This document shows positions 19,644 through 27,764 of a stretch of DNA of 51,274 nucleotides, in pieces. Location: positions 1 to 51,274 of the forward strand of contig NZ_QWBW01000033.1 of the NCBI RefSeq assembly GCF_004117855.1, written 5' to 3'. Position 1 is the first letter of the stretch, and each line of letters starts with the position of its first letter. The notes beneath the pieces are model-generated. The model was not told the DNA's origin and did no database searches. It worked only from the letters and a program-made list of their open reading frames with translations. The translations under genes and the position numbers were made by a program. Source of the stretch: Modicisalibacter coralii. GTDB lineage: Bacteria > Pseudomonadota > Gammaproteobacteria > Pseudomonadales > Halomonadaceae.

Positions 19644-19670
19644 ATGCGGGCACGGAGGAAGAACTTCAAG
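19644..19670 (-). promoter_or_regulatory. Sigma-32-type heat-shock promoter of lon
   Basis: The minus strand reads CTTGAA (19665-19670), 14 bp, then CCCGCAT (19644-19650). This is close to the sigma-32 consensus CTTGAA-N13/17-CCCCAT, and lon is a classical heat-shock gene. The start site would be near 19636, about 40 bp before the ATG. Confidence 0.6.
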
Positions 19671-19696
19671 CGCGTCGCACGGCAATCGCACCCGCG

Positions 19697-20971
19697 TCAG
19701 AGCAAATCCGCGGACAGCGGGCGACCGTCGAGTCGCAAGCGCCCCGACTCGACGGTCAGCACGACCCTGTCTTTCGACACCGGCAGGCCCAGTTGCATCG
19801 CCACCAGCGTCGGGACGTCGAACCACACGAAGCGCCCGTCGAGCCGCCGACGCCATGTCTCGCGGCGCGCGGGGTCGGCCAGCGCGTCCAGCGACAGGCG
19901 TCGACTGTCCCGGCCATCGAAGGTCAGTTCGCCGTGGCCGCGGGTCGACATGCCGAGCAGGTCACTGTCGAGCGACGCGCCCTCCAGGACCAGGTGCGGC
20001 GAATCGGCGAGCAGGGCGAGAATCCGCGGTTCGAGCTCGGCCAGCAGGCGACGTCGCTGCCTGTCGTCGAGAGCGGCGGGGTCACCGCCGAGACGCTGCA
20101 GGGACGCCCCCGCGGCGGCGACCAGACGGCGCACTGCACCGCCGTCGATCCGCTCGAGATGCAGGTCCAGATGGCCGGAGAGCAGCGGCTGGCCGGCCAG
20201 CGCGGCCTTGGCCAGCGACAGGCTGACCGCCAGGCGCAACTGGTCATCGAGACGCGTCTCGTCGGCATAGCGCAGGTTGGAGAGCGTCAGCGGCGCCCGG
20301 GCCGGTGACCGGTACTCGAGGCGGTCGAGGATCAGCTCGTTGCGCTGGTGATAGATGCGACGACGATCGACGAGTCGGTAGCGGTTGTTGATGTACAGCG
20401 GCCCGACGCTGAGTTCCGTCGCGTCCCGCTGCCAGCGCACCGGCGAGACCTGCCCGGTCAGGCGCAGGTCGTCGATGCGGCCTTCCAGATCGAGCTCCGC
20501 GCCGGTGAAGGCGAAGCGCCCGGCATCGCCGGTGAGCTCGAAGGCCGGCACGTCGAGGCGCACCTCGCCGCGCCGATCGAGATGACCGACCGTCGCCGTC
20601 CAGCGGGGCCGCGCGGCCGTCAGCCGATCACCGAACAGGGTGCGCATCTCGGCGGACCCCGGCACCGACTGCAGCACCTGCAGGCTGCCGTGAAGACGGG
20701 TATGCAGCACGCCATGGCTGGCCCGGTAGGGTATCGACAGCGTCCAGGGCGACTCGCCGGCGTCCGCGCTCACGGCAATCTGCCCGCGGGAGTGGAACCA
20801 GCCCCGCTCGACGTCATCGCGGACGATCCGCCAGTCGCCCTGGGCTTCGACACGCGCCAGACCGAGCGCCAGCTCGCGCTCGAAGAGCGTGCTCGAGTAC
20901 GCCAGGGCGGCGAGGTAACCGCCAACCCCCAGCACGGCTACCGCTGCCACTGCCAGCCACCGCTTACGCAT
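19697..20971 (-). CDS. YdgA-like DUF945 envelope protein
   Basis: A predicted 424-residue protein. It has an N-terminal hydrophobic anchor/signal (WLAVAAVAVLGVGGYLAALAY) and then mostly beta-rich sequence without cysteines. The pattern GWFHSRGQIAVS near residue 57 and repeated short strands match DUF945 (YdgA-type) proteins, predicted to face the periplasm. The function is not established. It is encoded upstream of lon on the same strand, but lon has its own promoter in the gap. The 5' side abuts the first copy of the dispersed palindromic repeat. Confidence 0.8.
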   Translation of the reverse strand: MRKRWLAVAAVAVLGVGGYLAALAYSSTLFERELALGLARVEAQGDWRIVRDDVERGWFHSRGQIAVSADAGESPWTLSIPYRASHGVLHTRLHGSLQVLQSVPGSAEMRTLFGDRLTAARPRWTATVGHLDRRGEVRLDVPAFELTGDAGRFAFTGAELDLEGRIDDLRLTGQVSPVRWQRDATELSVGPLYINNRYRLVDRRRIYHQRNELILDRLEYRSPARAPLTLSNLRYADETRLDDQLRLAVSLSLAKAALAGQPLLSGHLDLHLERIDGGAVRRLVAAAGASLQRLGGDPAALDDRQRRRLLAELEPRILALLADSPHLVLEGASLDSDLLGMSTRGHGELTFDGRDSRRLSLDALADPARRETWRRRLDGRFVWFDVPTLVAMQLGLPVSKDRVVLTVESGRLRLDGRPLSADLL

Positions 20972-20990
20972 CGATTTTCCCTGTCTCTCA

Positions 20991-21147
20991 GAGGGTGTCT
21001 ACAAAACAGGCGAGCGACGGCAAGACAAGGCAAAAATTGACGAGAAAGAGGACCGGTCTGGCGATCCAGTTACATGCATGTAAATGAGCATATTGAGTCA
21101 ATTTTTAACGCCGTATTGCCGAGTGCAGCCCTTTTGGAGACATCCTC
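20991..21147. repeat. Dispersed palindromic repeat, copy 1 (157 bp)
   Basis: The element begins GAGGGTGTCTACAAAA and ends TTTTGGAGACATCCTC, an inverted repeat with two mismatches. Inside are the conserved left arm GCAAGACAAGGCAAAAATTGA, pairing partly with GTCAATTTTT, and an apex palindrome TTACATGCATGTAA next to the conserved GTAAATGAG. It fills most of the gap between the DUF945 gene and the pgpA stop codon, ending at the base before that stop. Copies 2 (34454) and 3 (49275) share layout and orientation. I recognise no named family. Confidence 0.85.
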
Positions 21148-21621
21148 TCAATGCAGCCAGAGCCACAGGTGCATGGTGCTCCACGCATATACCCCGGCGA
21201 GGATGTCGTCGAACATGATGCCGAAGCCACCGGCGACGCGCCGGTCGACCAGGCGGATCGGCCAGGGCTTGATGATGTCGAAGACCCGGAACACCACGAA
21301 GCCCCACAGCGCGGCCTGCCAGGAAAACGGTACCGCGGCCATGGTCAGCCAGTAGCCGACGAACTCGTCCCAGACGATCCCCGAATGGTCGTGCACACCG
21401 AGATCGTGCGAGGTCTTGTCACACAGCCAGATGCCGATCAGTCCGGTGACCAGCACCATCCCCAGATACCAGGAAAGCGGCATGCCGGAGAACAGCCAAT
21501 AGAAGGGAATCGCCGCCAGGGTGCCGAAGGTGCCCGGGGCGAACGGCACGGCACCGCTGCCCAGGCCGAAGGCGAAGAAGTGCGTCGGACGACGCCAGAC
21601 ACTCCGGGGGGCCCGATTCAT
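21148..21621 (-). CDS. pgpA: Phosphatidylglycerophosphatase A
   Basis: A predicted 157-residue inner-membrane enzyme that dephosphorylates phosphatidylglycerol phosphate. Visible are the PgpA opening THFFAFGLGSGAVPFAPGTFG, the conserved acidic site VWDEFVGYW, the segment FRVFDIIKPWPI and MFDDILAGVYA. The start at 21621 overlaps the thiL stop (ATGA) and has GGAGG 6 nt upstream; a nine-codon longer frame is unlikely. It is the last gene of the nrdR-to-pgpA cluster. The palindromic repeat begins directly after its stop. Confidence 0.95.
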   Translation of the reverse strand: MNRAPRSVWRRPTHFFAFGLGSGAVPFAPGTFGTLAAIPFYWLFSGMPLSWYLGMVLVTGLIGIWLCDKTSHDLGVHDHSGIVWDEFVGYWLTMAAVPFSWQAALWGFVVFRVFDIIKPWPIRLVDRRVAGGFGIMFDDILAGVYAWSTMHLWLWLH

Positions 21622-22574
21622 GTCATGCCTCCGGGAAAATGTTGCCATCCACTCGGCCGCGAGGACGCGGGCACGCCGGTGATGCCTGGCGTCGCGGTCA
21701 GATGGCCGATGGGCGTCAGGGCCAGGTCACGGGCCGCGAGCCGCTGCCGGGCCCGATCCAGGGAAGATTGCGGCAGCGCGACGAGCAGTTCGTAATCGTC
21801 GCCGCCGCGCAACGCGGCATCGATGGCGTCGGCCTCGCCGAGCCGCCCCGTCAGACCGGCGGTCAGCGGCAAGGCCGTGGTATCCAGCACAGCCCCGGTG
21901 CCGCTGGCCTGGCACAGATGGGCGAGATCGGCGAGCAGCCCGTCGGAGACGTCGATGCCCGCATGGGCGAGATCGCGCAGCGCCTCCCCTGCCGCCAGCC
22001 GCGGCTCGGGCAGCAGATAGGCACGCAGCAACGGATCGTCGAGATCGCGCAGCCCGGCCTGCCAGGCGTCGAGGCCGCCACGCCCGCCACCCAGGGTGCC
22101 GGTCACCGCCAGGACGTCGCCGGGGCGGCCGCCGTCACGTCGCAGCGCCGCATCGACAGGCACCTCGCCGTGCACGGTCACCGCCACGCTCAGCGCACCG
22201 CGAGTGACGTCGCCGCCCACCAGCGCCACCCCGCTGCGCCGGCAAAGCGTATGAAACCCCGCCGAAAACGCCTCCAGCCAGGTCTCGTCGACCGCCGGCA
22301 GGGTGATCGCCATCACGCACCAGCGTGCCCGCGCGCCCATCGCCGCCAGATCGCTCAGGGCCACGGCCAGCGCCCGGTGCCCGATCGCCGTGGCGGGGGC
22401 ATCGCCGGGAAAGTGCACCTCGGCCACCGAGGTGTCGACGCTCACCGCCAGCGTCGACCCGGGGCTCGGCGACAGCAGCGCGCAATCGTCACCGGGACCG
22501 AGCACGACGCCCTGTCCCGCCGCCTGACAGGGCAGCGCGAAGTAGCGGGCGATGAGCTCGAATTCGCTGGGCAT
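21618..22574 (-). CDS. thiL: Thiamine-monophosphate kinase
   Basis: A predicted 318-residue ATP-dependent kinase making thiamine diphosphate from thiamine phosphate. Conserved elements are EFELIARYFALP at the start, GPGDDCALL (metal/ATP site), SDLAAMGARARW, GGDVTRG, and the C-terminal GIDVSDGLLADL and GGDDYELL. The ATG at 22574 lies 13 bp after the nusB stop, with no strong ribosome-binding site; coupling is likely. The four-base ATGA overlap with pgpA supports one transcript. Function links to the thiamine importer encoded 5 kb away. Confidence 0.95.
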   Translation of the reverse strand: MPSEFELIARYFALPCQAAGQGVVLGPGDDCALLSPSPGSTLAVSVDTSVAEVHFPGDAPATAIGHRALAVALSDLAAMGARARWCVMAITLPAVDETWLEAFSAGFHTLCRRSGVALVGGDVTRGALSVAVTVHGEVPVDAALRRDGGRPGDVLAVTGTLGGGRGGLDAWQAGLRDLDDPLLRAYLLPEPRLAAGEALRDLAHAGIDVSDGLLADLAHLCQASGTGAVLDTTALPLTAGLTGRLGEADAIDAALRGGDDYELLVALPQSSLDRARQRLAARDLALTPIGHLTATPGITGVPASSRPSGWQHFPGGMT

Positions 22575-22587
22575 GAGACGCGTCACG

Positions 22588-23088
22588 TCAACGACGGCGT
22601 GCGCTGACCTCGGCCGACCGCAGACGGCTGGCCAGCTTGTCGAGGATGCCGTTGACGTACTTGTGACCGTCGGTGGCACCGAACGACTTGGCCAGTTCGA
22701 CGCCTTCGTTGATCACCGCGCGGTACGGCACCTCGAGACGGTGCGACAGCTCGTAGGCGCCCAGGCGCAGGATCGCCAGCTCGATGCTGTCGAGATCCAC
22801 GAGTCGCCGGTCGAGCAGCGGCGCGATGGTCGCGTCCAGCGTCTCGCGATGGCGCACCACGTTGTGGAACAGCTCGTGAAACAAGGCCAGATCGGCGAGC
22901 TGCATGACCTTGTGCCAGTTCTCGTGATCCTCGAGGTCCTCGTCGGCCACCTGGCTGCGAAATTCGGCCTCCACCGTGGCCACCGGCTTGCCGGTCATCT
23001 GCCACTGGTAGAGCGCCTGAATGGCCAGCTCGCGAGCGGCGTGGCGCGCCTGACGCGCATCCGTGCCGGTCGGGTTGCGACTCGTCAT
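22588..23088 (-). CDS. nusB: Transcription antitermination factor NusB
   Basis: A 166-residue all-helical protein of rRNA antitermination complexes, partner of NusE (S10), binding boxA RNA. Family features are [18 protein letters not shown] near the N-terminus, [15 protein letters not shown] and [29 protein letters not shown] near the C-terminus (about 115-150). Its start overlaps ribH by ATGA, and GGAGGCGAGGC precedes the ATG. The ribH-nusB-thiL arrangement is widely conserved in proteobacteria. Confidence 0.96.
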   Translation of the reverse strand: MTSRNPTGTDARQARHAARELAIQALYQWQMTGKPVATVEAEFRSQVADEDLEDHENWHKVMQLADLALFHELFHNVVRHRETLDATIAPLLDRRLVDLDSIELAILRLGAYELSHRLEVPYRAVINEGVELAKSFGATDGHKYVNGILDKLASRLRSAEVSARRR

Positions 23089-23567
23089 GCCTCGCCTCCG
23101 AAACGCTTCATCAGTGAGACCATTTCCATCGCCGCCATCGCCGCCTCGGCCCCCTTGTTGCCGGCCTTGGTGCCGGCACGCTCGATCGCCTGCTCGATGG
23201 AATTGACGGTCAGCACGCCATTGGCGACCGGCGTCTCGTAGTCGAGCTGGAGATTGCCCAGCGCGGCGTTGCAGCCGCCGGCGACATATTCGAAATGCGG
23301 GGTACCGCCGCGGATCACCGCGCCCAGCGCGATCACCGCGTCGGGTTTGACGATGCGCAGCGCGCGCTTGACCGCCAGCGGCAGTTCCCAGGCACCGGGC
23401 ACGTGAACGATGTCGATGTTGTCCTCGTCGACGCCGTGGCGCACCAGACTGTCCACGGCCCCTTCGACGAGGCTGTCGACCACGTGATGGTTGAAGCGAC
23501 CCACGACGATCACGTAACGACCGTCGACATCGGTGAAGGAACCTTCGACTTGGGATATCGGTTGCAT
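23085..23567 (-). CDS. ribH: 6,7-dimethyl-8-ribityllumazine synthase
   Basis: A predicted 160-residue riboflavin pathway enzyme condensing 3,4-dihydroxy-2-butanone 4-phosphate with the ribitylamino-pyrimidine. Motifs: [50 protein letters not shown] and [21 protein letters not shown]. The ATG at 23567 is chosen because AGGA lies 7 nt upstream; the ATG two codons earlier (23573) is only 1 nt from it. It forms icosahedral or pentameric shells in relatives. It is followed by nusB with a 4-bp overlap. Confidence 0.96.
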   Translation of the reverse strand: MQPISQVEGSFTDVDGRYVIVVGRFNHHVVDSLVEGAVDSLVRHGVDEDNIDIVHVPGAWELPLAVKRALRIVKPDAVIALGAVIRGGTPHFEYVAGGCNAALGNLQLDYETPVANGVLTVNSIEQAIERAGTKAGNKGAEAAMAAMEMVSLMKRFGGEA

Positions 23568-23593
23568 AGCCATGTCCTGGGCAAAAAAGGGGC

Positions 23594-24778
23594 TTATTCT
23601 AGCGACTCGCCAGCGGTGGCGGAATCGGCATCCAGGCGCTCCACCACTTCCAGATCGAAGCCGGACAGGGCCGAGAATTTCCAGGGGGAACTGAGCAGGC
23701 GCATCTGGCCGACCCCCAGCTGACGCAGGATCTGCGAGCCGGTGCCGATCATCAGGTAGTTGCCGGCCCCGTCGGAATCACTGGAGCGCGGCGGACGCTG
23801 ACGGCCGAGAAAGATGTCGAGCTGGGACTTGAAGTCGAGCGAATCGCGGCCGTCGTCGAGCAGCACGAAGACCCCGGCCTGGGCCTCGGCAACACGCGCC
23901 AGGGCGTTGTGCGCGGTCCAGTTGGCCTGGCCCGACTTCTGCAGCGAGAGCAGGTCGCGCAGGCTGTCGGCGAGGTGCACGCGCACGGTGGTCGGCACGT
24001 CGGCACGCGGTTCGCCCTTGACCAGGGCCAGGTGGTGGGCGCCCTGGATACGATCGCGGAAGACGTTGAGCGTCATCTCGCCGAACGCGGTCTGCACCGG
24101 CTGGCTGTCGACGCGCTCGACGGTCTGTTCGTTGTGGATACGGTAGTGGATCAGATCGGCGATGGTGCCCATCTTCAGGCCGTGCTCGGCGGCGAAGCGC
24201 TCGAGCTCGGGCCGGCGGGCCATGCTGCCGTCCTCGCTCATCACCTCGCAGATCACCCCGCTGGGCTCGAAGCCGGCCATCGCCGCCAGGTCGCAGGCCG
24301 CCTCGGTGTGCCCGGCGCGCCGCAGCACGCCGCCGGGTTCGGCCATCAGCGGAAAGATGTGCCCCGGCTGGACGATGTCCGCGGCCGTCGCGTCACGGGC
24401 GACCGCGGCCCGCACGGTGCGCGCCCGGTCGGCGGCGGAGATGCCGGTGGTCACGCCCTCGGCGGCCTCGATCGACAGCGTGAACTTGGTGCCGAAGCCG
24501 GAGCCGTTGTCGCGCACCATCAGCGGCAGGTTGAGACGCTCGCAGCGCTCGCGGGTCATCGGCAGGCAGATCAGTCCGCGCGCATGACGCGCCATGAAGT
24601 TGATGTGCTCGGCCTCGACCTTCTCGGCGGCCATGATGATATCGCCTTCGTTCTCGCGATCCTCGTCATCCATGAGGATCACCATCTTGCCCTGGCGGAT
24701 GTCCTCGACCAGCGCTTCGATACGCGCCAGTCCACCGTCGGTCTGTGGCTCGGAGGAGTGAGAGGGTGAAAGCGCCAT
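23594..24778 (-). CDS. ribBA: 3,4-dihydroxy-2-butanone 4-phosphate synthase with degenerate GTP cyclohydrolase II domain
   Basis: A predicted 394-residue fusion. The RibB half (about 15-215) is intact: [50 protein letters not shown]. The RibA-like half (about 220-394) lacks the cysteines that bind zinc in true cyclohydrolase II; the region where they belong reads [15 protein letters not shown]. It is therefore probably active only as RibB, as in the RibBX form known from other gammaproteobacteria. The start at 24778 has GGAG 6 nt upstream. It lies 26 bp from ribH. A functional ribA must be elsewhere. Confidence 0.93.
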   Translation of the reverse strand: MALSPSHSSEPQTDGGLARIEALVEDIRQGKMVILMDDEDRENEGDIIMAAEKVEAEHINFMARHARGLICLPMTRERCERLNLPLMVRDNGSGFGTKFTLSIEAAEGVTTGISAADRARTVRAAVARDATAADIVQPGHIFPLMAEPGGVLRRAGHTEAACDLAAMAGFEPSGVICEVMSEDGSMARRPELERFAAEHGLKMGTIADLIHYRIHNEQTVERVDSQPVQTAFGEMTLNVFRDRIQGAHHLALVKGEPRADVPTTVRVHLADSLRDLLSLQKSGQANWTAHNALARVAEAQAGVFVLLDDGRDSLDFKSQLDIFLGRQRPPRSSDSDGAGNYLMIGTGSQILRQLGVGQMRLLSSPWKFSALSGFDLEVVERLDADSATAGESLE

Positions 24779-24973
24779 GGGGTCTCCGGTCATGTCGGAC
24801 GGCGTTGTCGAATGGCGACGCCGGCGTTTCGCCGTCACGCCGTCGGGTCAGGGCGAACACCGCTCATGGCCCTGGTTGTCGCGTGAGCGCGCCACCGGGC
24901 GGGCGATGCGTCCCTCGGGTCGGCGGTCAGGGTACCTGTCTGCAGGCAAGCGCGCCAGTCCTCGTGACACGGC

Positions 24974-26107
24974 TCACCGTATGCGCTCGGGCCGCGCGAT
25001 GATTCGCCAGTCGCGGCCCACGGCGCGGATGTCGTCGATTCGCAACGGCCGCTGCTGGGCCATGCGCTCGAGCCCCGGCAGCGCGAACAGCGGCCGTGCC
25101 TCGCCACCCAGCAGGGTCGGCGCGACGAACAGCTGCAGCTCGTCGATCAGCTCGGCGTCGAGCATCGCCCCGGCGAGCGTCGCACCGGTCTCCAGCAGCA
25201 CTTCGTTGCAGCCCTCCTCGGCCGCCAGGTGGCGCAGCAGCGCGTCCAGATCGACGCGTCCCTCCAGCGCCGGCAGGCAGAGCACCTCGGCGCCGGCCTC
25301 TTCCAGCACGGCGCGGCGTGCCTCGTCCCGGGCACAGGTCGCCACCAGGGTGCGCCCGGGTTCGCGCAGGCAGGCCGCCGCCAGCGGCAGGCGCAGTCGC
25401 GAGTCGACGATCACCCGCAGCGGCTGGCGGCTGGCGGCCAGGGCGGCCTCGTCGGCGTCGAGGCCCAGTTGCTCGGCACGCACGGTGAGCCGCGAATTGT
25501 CGAAGATCACCGACTCGACGCCGGTCATCACCGCGCTCGAGCGCGCCCGCAGGCGCTGGACCTGACGCCGCGCGGCGGGCCCGGTGATCCACTGCGACTC
25601 GCCGCTGGCCATCGCCGTGCGGGCGTCGAGACTCATCGCCATCTTCAGCCGCACGAAGGGCCGGCCCCGTTCCATGCGGGCGATGAAGCCGGGGTTGAGC
25701 GCGCGCGCCTCGCCTTCCAGCAGCCCCACCTCCACCGTGACGCCCGCCTCGCGCAGCATGGCGAAGCCCCGCCCCGCCACCTGCGGGTTGGGATCGCCCA
25801 TCGCCGCGACCACGCGCTTGACCCCGGCATCGATCAGCGCCTGCGCGCAGGGGCCGGTGCGTCCCTGGTGGGAACAGGGTTCCAGGGTCACGTAGGCGGT
25901 GGCGCCGCGGGCGGCCTCGCCGGCATCGCGCAGGGCGTGGATCTCGGCATGCGGCTCGCCGGCACGCCGGTGCCAGCCCTCGCCGACCACCTTGCGGTTC
26001 TTGACCAGCACGCAGCCGACGCGGGGGTTGGGGTCGGTGGTATAGAGACCGCGCCGCGCCAGCGTCAGCGCACGCGCCATGCGGGATTCGGGCGTCGCCT
26101 TGGGCAT
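24974..26107 (-). CDS. ribD: Bifunctional pyrimidine deaminase/reductase RibD
   Basis: A predicted 377-residue two-domain enzyme performing the second and third steps of riboflavin synthesis. The deaminase half (1-145) shows the zinc site HAEIHAL (His53, Glu55) with Cys78 and Cys87 in PCSHQGRTGPC. The reductase half (150-370) shows RPFVRLKMAMSLDARTAMAS, SQWITG and EVLLETGATLAGAML. The start at 26107 is a standard RibD start; upstream frame is read-through. It lies 37 bp downstream of nrdR. The next gene is ribBA, after a 195-bp gap where relatives often have riboflavin synthase. Confidence 0.95.
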   Translation of the reverse strand: MPKATPESRMARALTLARRGLYTTDPNPRVGCVLVKNRKVVGEGWHRRAGEPHAEIHALRDAGEAARGATAYVTLEPCSHQGRTGPCAQALIDAGVKRVVAAMGDPNPQVAGRGFAMLREAGVTVEVGLLEGEARALNPGFIARMERGRPFVRLKMAMSLDARTAMASGESQWITGPAARRQVQRLRARSSAVMTGVESVIFDNSRLTVRAEQLGLDADEAALAASRQPLRVIVDSRLRLPLAAACLREPGRTLVATCARDEARRAVLEEAGAEVLCLPALEGRVDLDALLRHLAAEEGCNEVLLETGATLAGAMLDAELIDELQLFVAPTLLGGEARPLFALPGLERMAQQRPLRIDDIRAVGRDWRIIARPERIR

Positions 26108-26144
26108 GGGAATCCTTGGACGTTGTCGACGTGACGCCGGCGGA

Positions 26145-26627
26145 TCAGCGCTCGTCGTCGTTGGGGGAAAAGCTCGGCTCCTGGGCCAGCCGATCGATCT
26201 CGGCGCGGAACTCGTCGAGATCCTGAAACCGGCGATAGACCGAGGCAAAGCGGATGTAGGCGACCTGGTCGAGACGCTTGAGCGCGTGCATCACCTCCTC
26301 GCCGATCTCGCGGGCCTCGACCTCGCGCTCACCGCGCGCCCGCAGGCGCTGGCGGATCCGCTCCACCGCCGCCTCGATCGACTCGGCACTCACCGGACGC
26401 TTCTCCAGCGCCCGCAGCATGCCGTCGCGCAGCTTGCGGGCATCGAAGCTCTCGCGGGAGCCATCGGCCTTGATCACCCGCGGCATGACCAGCTCGGCGG
26501 TCTCGTAGGTGGTGAAGCGCTCCCCGCAGCCGAGGCACTGGCGGCGGCGACGCACCTGATCCCCCTCGGCGACCAGGCGCGAGTCGGTGACCTTGGTATC
26601 GTTCTTGCCACAGAAGGGACAGTGCAT
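26145..26627 (-). CDS. nrdR: Transcriptional repressor NrdR
   Basis: A 160-residue regulator of ribonucleotide reductase genes. It has an N-terminal zinc ribbon with Cys3, Cys6, Cys31 and Cys34 ([10 protein letters not shown] and [13 protein letters not shown]). The ATP-cone follows (about 49-139), with [16 protein letters not shown]. Senses ATP/dATP and binds NrdR boxes in nrd promoters, none of which is in this window. It is the first gene of the riboflavin cluster, the same neighbour order as in other gammaproteobacteria. The start at 26627 matches the invariant MHCPFC. Confidence 0.97.
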   Translation of the reverse strand: MHCPFCGKNDTKVTDSRLVAEGDQVRRRRQCLGCGERFTTYETAELVMPRVIKADGSRESFDARKLRDGMLRALEKRPVSAESIEAAVERIRQRLRARGEREVEAREIGEEVMHALKRLDQVAYIRFASVYRRFQDLDEFRAEIDRLAQEPSFSPNDDER

Positions 26628-26801
26628 CGCTCGGCATCCATCGACGGTACGAGCCTGCATTGTAACGGGATGTCGCACGAGGCGGAAATCGCGTCTCTCG
26701 CCGATCTCGGCGCCTTGCGTCGCTTATCTGGCGCCTGGGGACAAAAACCTGGACCTCCGTCACGTAATCTGACGATGACCCTCATAGCCAGGAGACACGA
26801 C

Positions 26802-27743
26802 ATGACAATCAGCCCCCTGCTGCCCCGTTCCCTCGCCGCCACCGCCGCGCTCGTGCCGCTGGGCATGAGCCTGCCGGCGATGGCCGATCTCGACACCGTG
26901 CGCTTCGGCGTGCCGCCCTGGCCCGGGGTCACGGTCAAGAGCGAGGTCGCCGCCGAGCTGCTCGAGGCGATGGGCTACCAGACCCGACAGAGCGGCCTGG
27001 CGGTCAGCGTGATCCTCAACGGCGTCGCCCAGGGCGATCTGGAGGCCTATCTCGGCGGCTGGTACCCGGTCGAGGAGGACATGGTCGAGCCCCTGGTCGA
27101 GCAGGGCAAGGTGGTCAAGGCGGCCGCCAACATCGATGGCGCCATGTCCGGCCTGGTGGTCCCCGACTATGTCTACGACGCCGGGGTGCACACGGTGGCC
27201 GACCTCGCCGCGCACCGTGACCAATTCGACGGCGAGATCCTCGGCATCGAGGCCGGCACCGGCATCAACAACGCCGTCAACGCGGCGATCGACGGCGACC
27301 TCGCCGGGCTCGGCGACTGGTCGTTGCGCGAGAGTTCCACGGCGGCGATGCTGGCCCAGGCCGGTCAGAAGATCGAGAACCACGAGTGGGTCACCTTCAT
27401 CGGCTGGGAACCGCACTGGATGAACATCAGCTACGACCTGCGCTACCTGGAGGACAGCGACGGCGCCGGGGTGGCCGGCATCGAGAGCACCGTGTGGACC
27501 GTGCTGCCCGCCGATCTCGAGCAACGCGACCCGGACGTCTATCGTTTCTTCTCGCAGTTCGTGGTGGACATCGAGGATCAGAACCAATGGGTCTACGCCC
27601 ACAGTTATCAGGAAAAGGACGCCGACGCGGTGGCCAGCCAGTGGATCGCCACGCACCTGGACACCGTCGGCCGCTGGCTCGAGGGCGTCGAGGCCAAGAA
27701 CGGCGAGCCGGCGATCGACACAGTGAGGGCCCGGTTCGACTGA
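26802..27743 (+). CDS. caiX: Carnitine/choline/betaine-type substrate-binding protein (CaiX-like)
   Basis: A 313-residue OpuAC-family periplasmic binding protein. Its signal peptide ends near GMSLPAMA-D. The mature domain has aromatic-cage-type motifs (FGVPPWPGVTVKSEVAAELL, YLGGWYPVEED, VTFIGWEPHWMN). GGAG lies 8 nt before the ATG. No permease or ATPase is adjacent; it is an orphan binding protein. In Pseudomonas aeruginosa such orphans (CaiX, CbcX, BetX) share one core transporter. The next gene is the CdhR-type regulator and carnitine genes follow, so L-carnitine is the likely ligand (inference). Confidence 0.88.
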   Translation: MTISPLLPRSLAATAALVPLGMSLPAMADLDTVRFGVPPWPGVTVKSEVAAELLEAMGYQTRQSGLAVSVILNGVAQGDLEAYLGGWYPVEEDMVEPLVEQGKVVKAAANIDGAMSGLVVPDYVYDAGVHTVADLAAHRDQFDGEILGIEAGTGINNAVNAAIDGDLAGLGDWSLRESSTAAMLAQAGQKIENHEWVTFIGWEPHWMNISYDLRYLEDSDGAGVAGIESTVWTVLPADLEQRDPDVYRFFSQFVVDIEDQNQWVYAHSYQEKDADAVASQWIATHLDTVGRWLEGVEAKNGEPAIDTVRARFD

Positions 27744-27764
27744 GCGCCGGCGGGGAGGAACGCG

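Noticed and set aside
20991-21147. Insertion sequence or transposon at the palindromic repeats
   Set aside because: No transposase frame and no obvious target duplication flank any copy. At 141-157 bp they are too short to be autonomous.
24779-24973. FMN riboswitch ahead of ribBA
   Set aside because: I read both strands for the RFN core (AGGG near the start, the GATTC-type and CCGAC-GGT segments) and saw only scattered short matches. A covariance search would be decisive.
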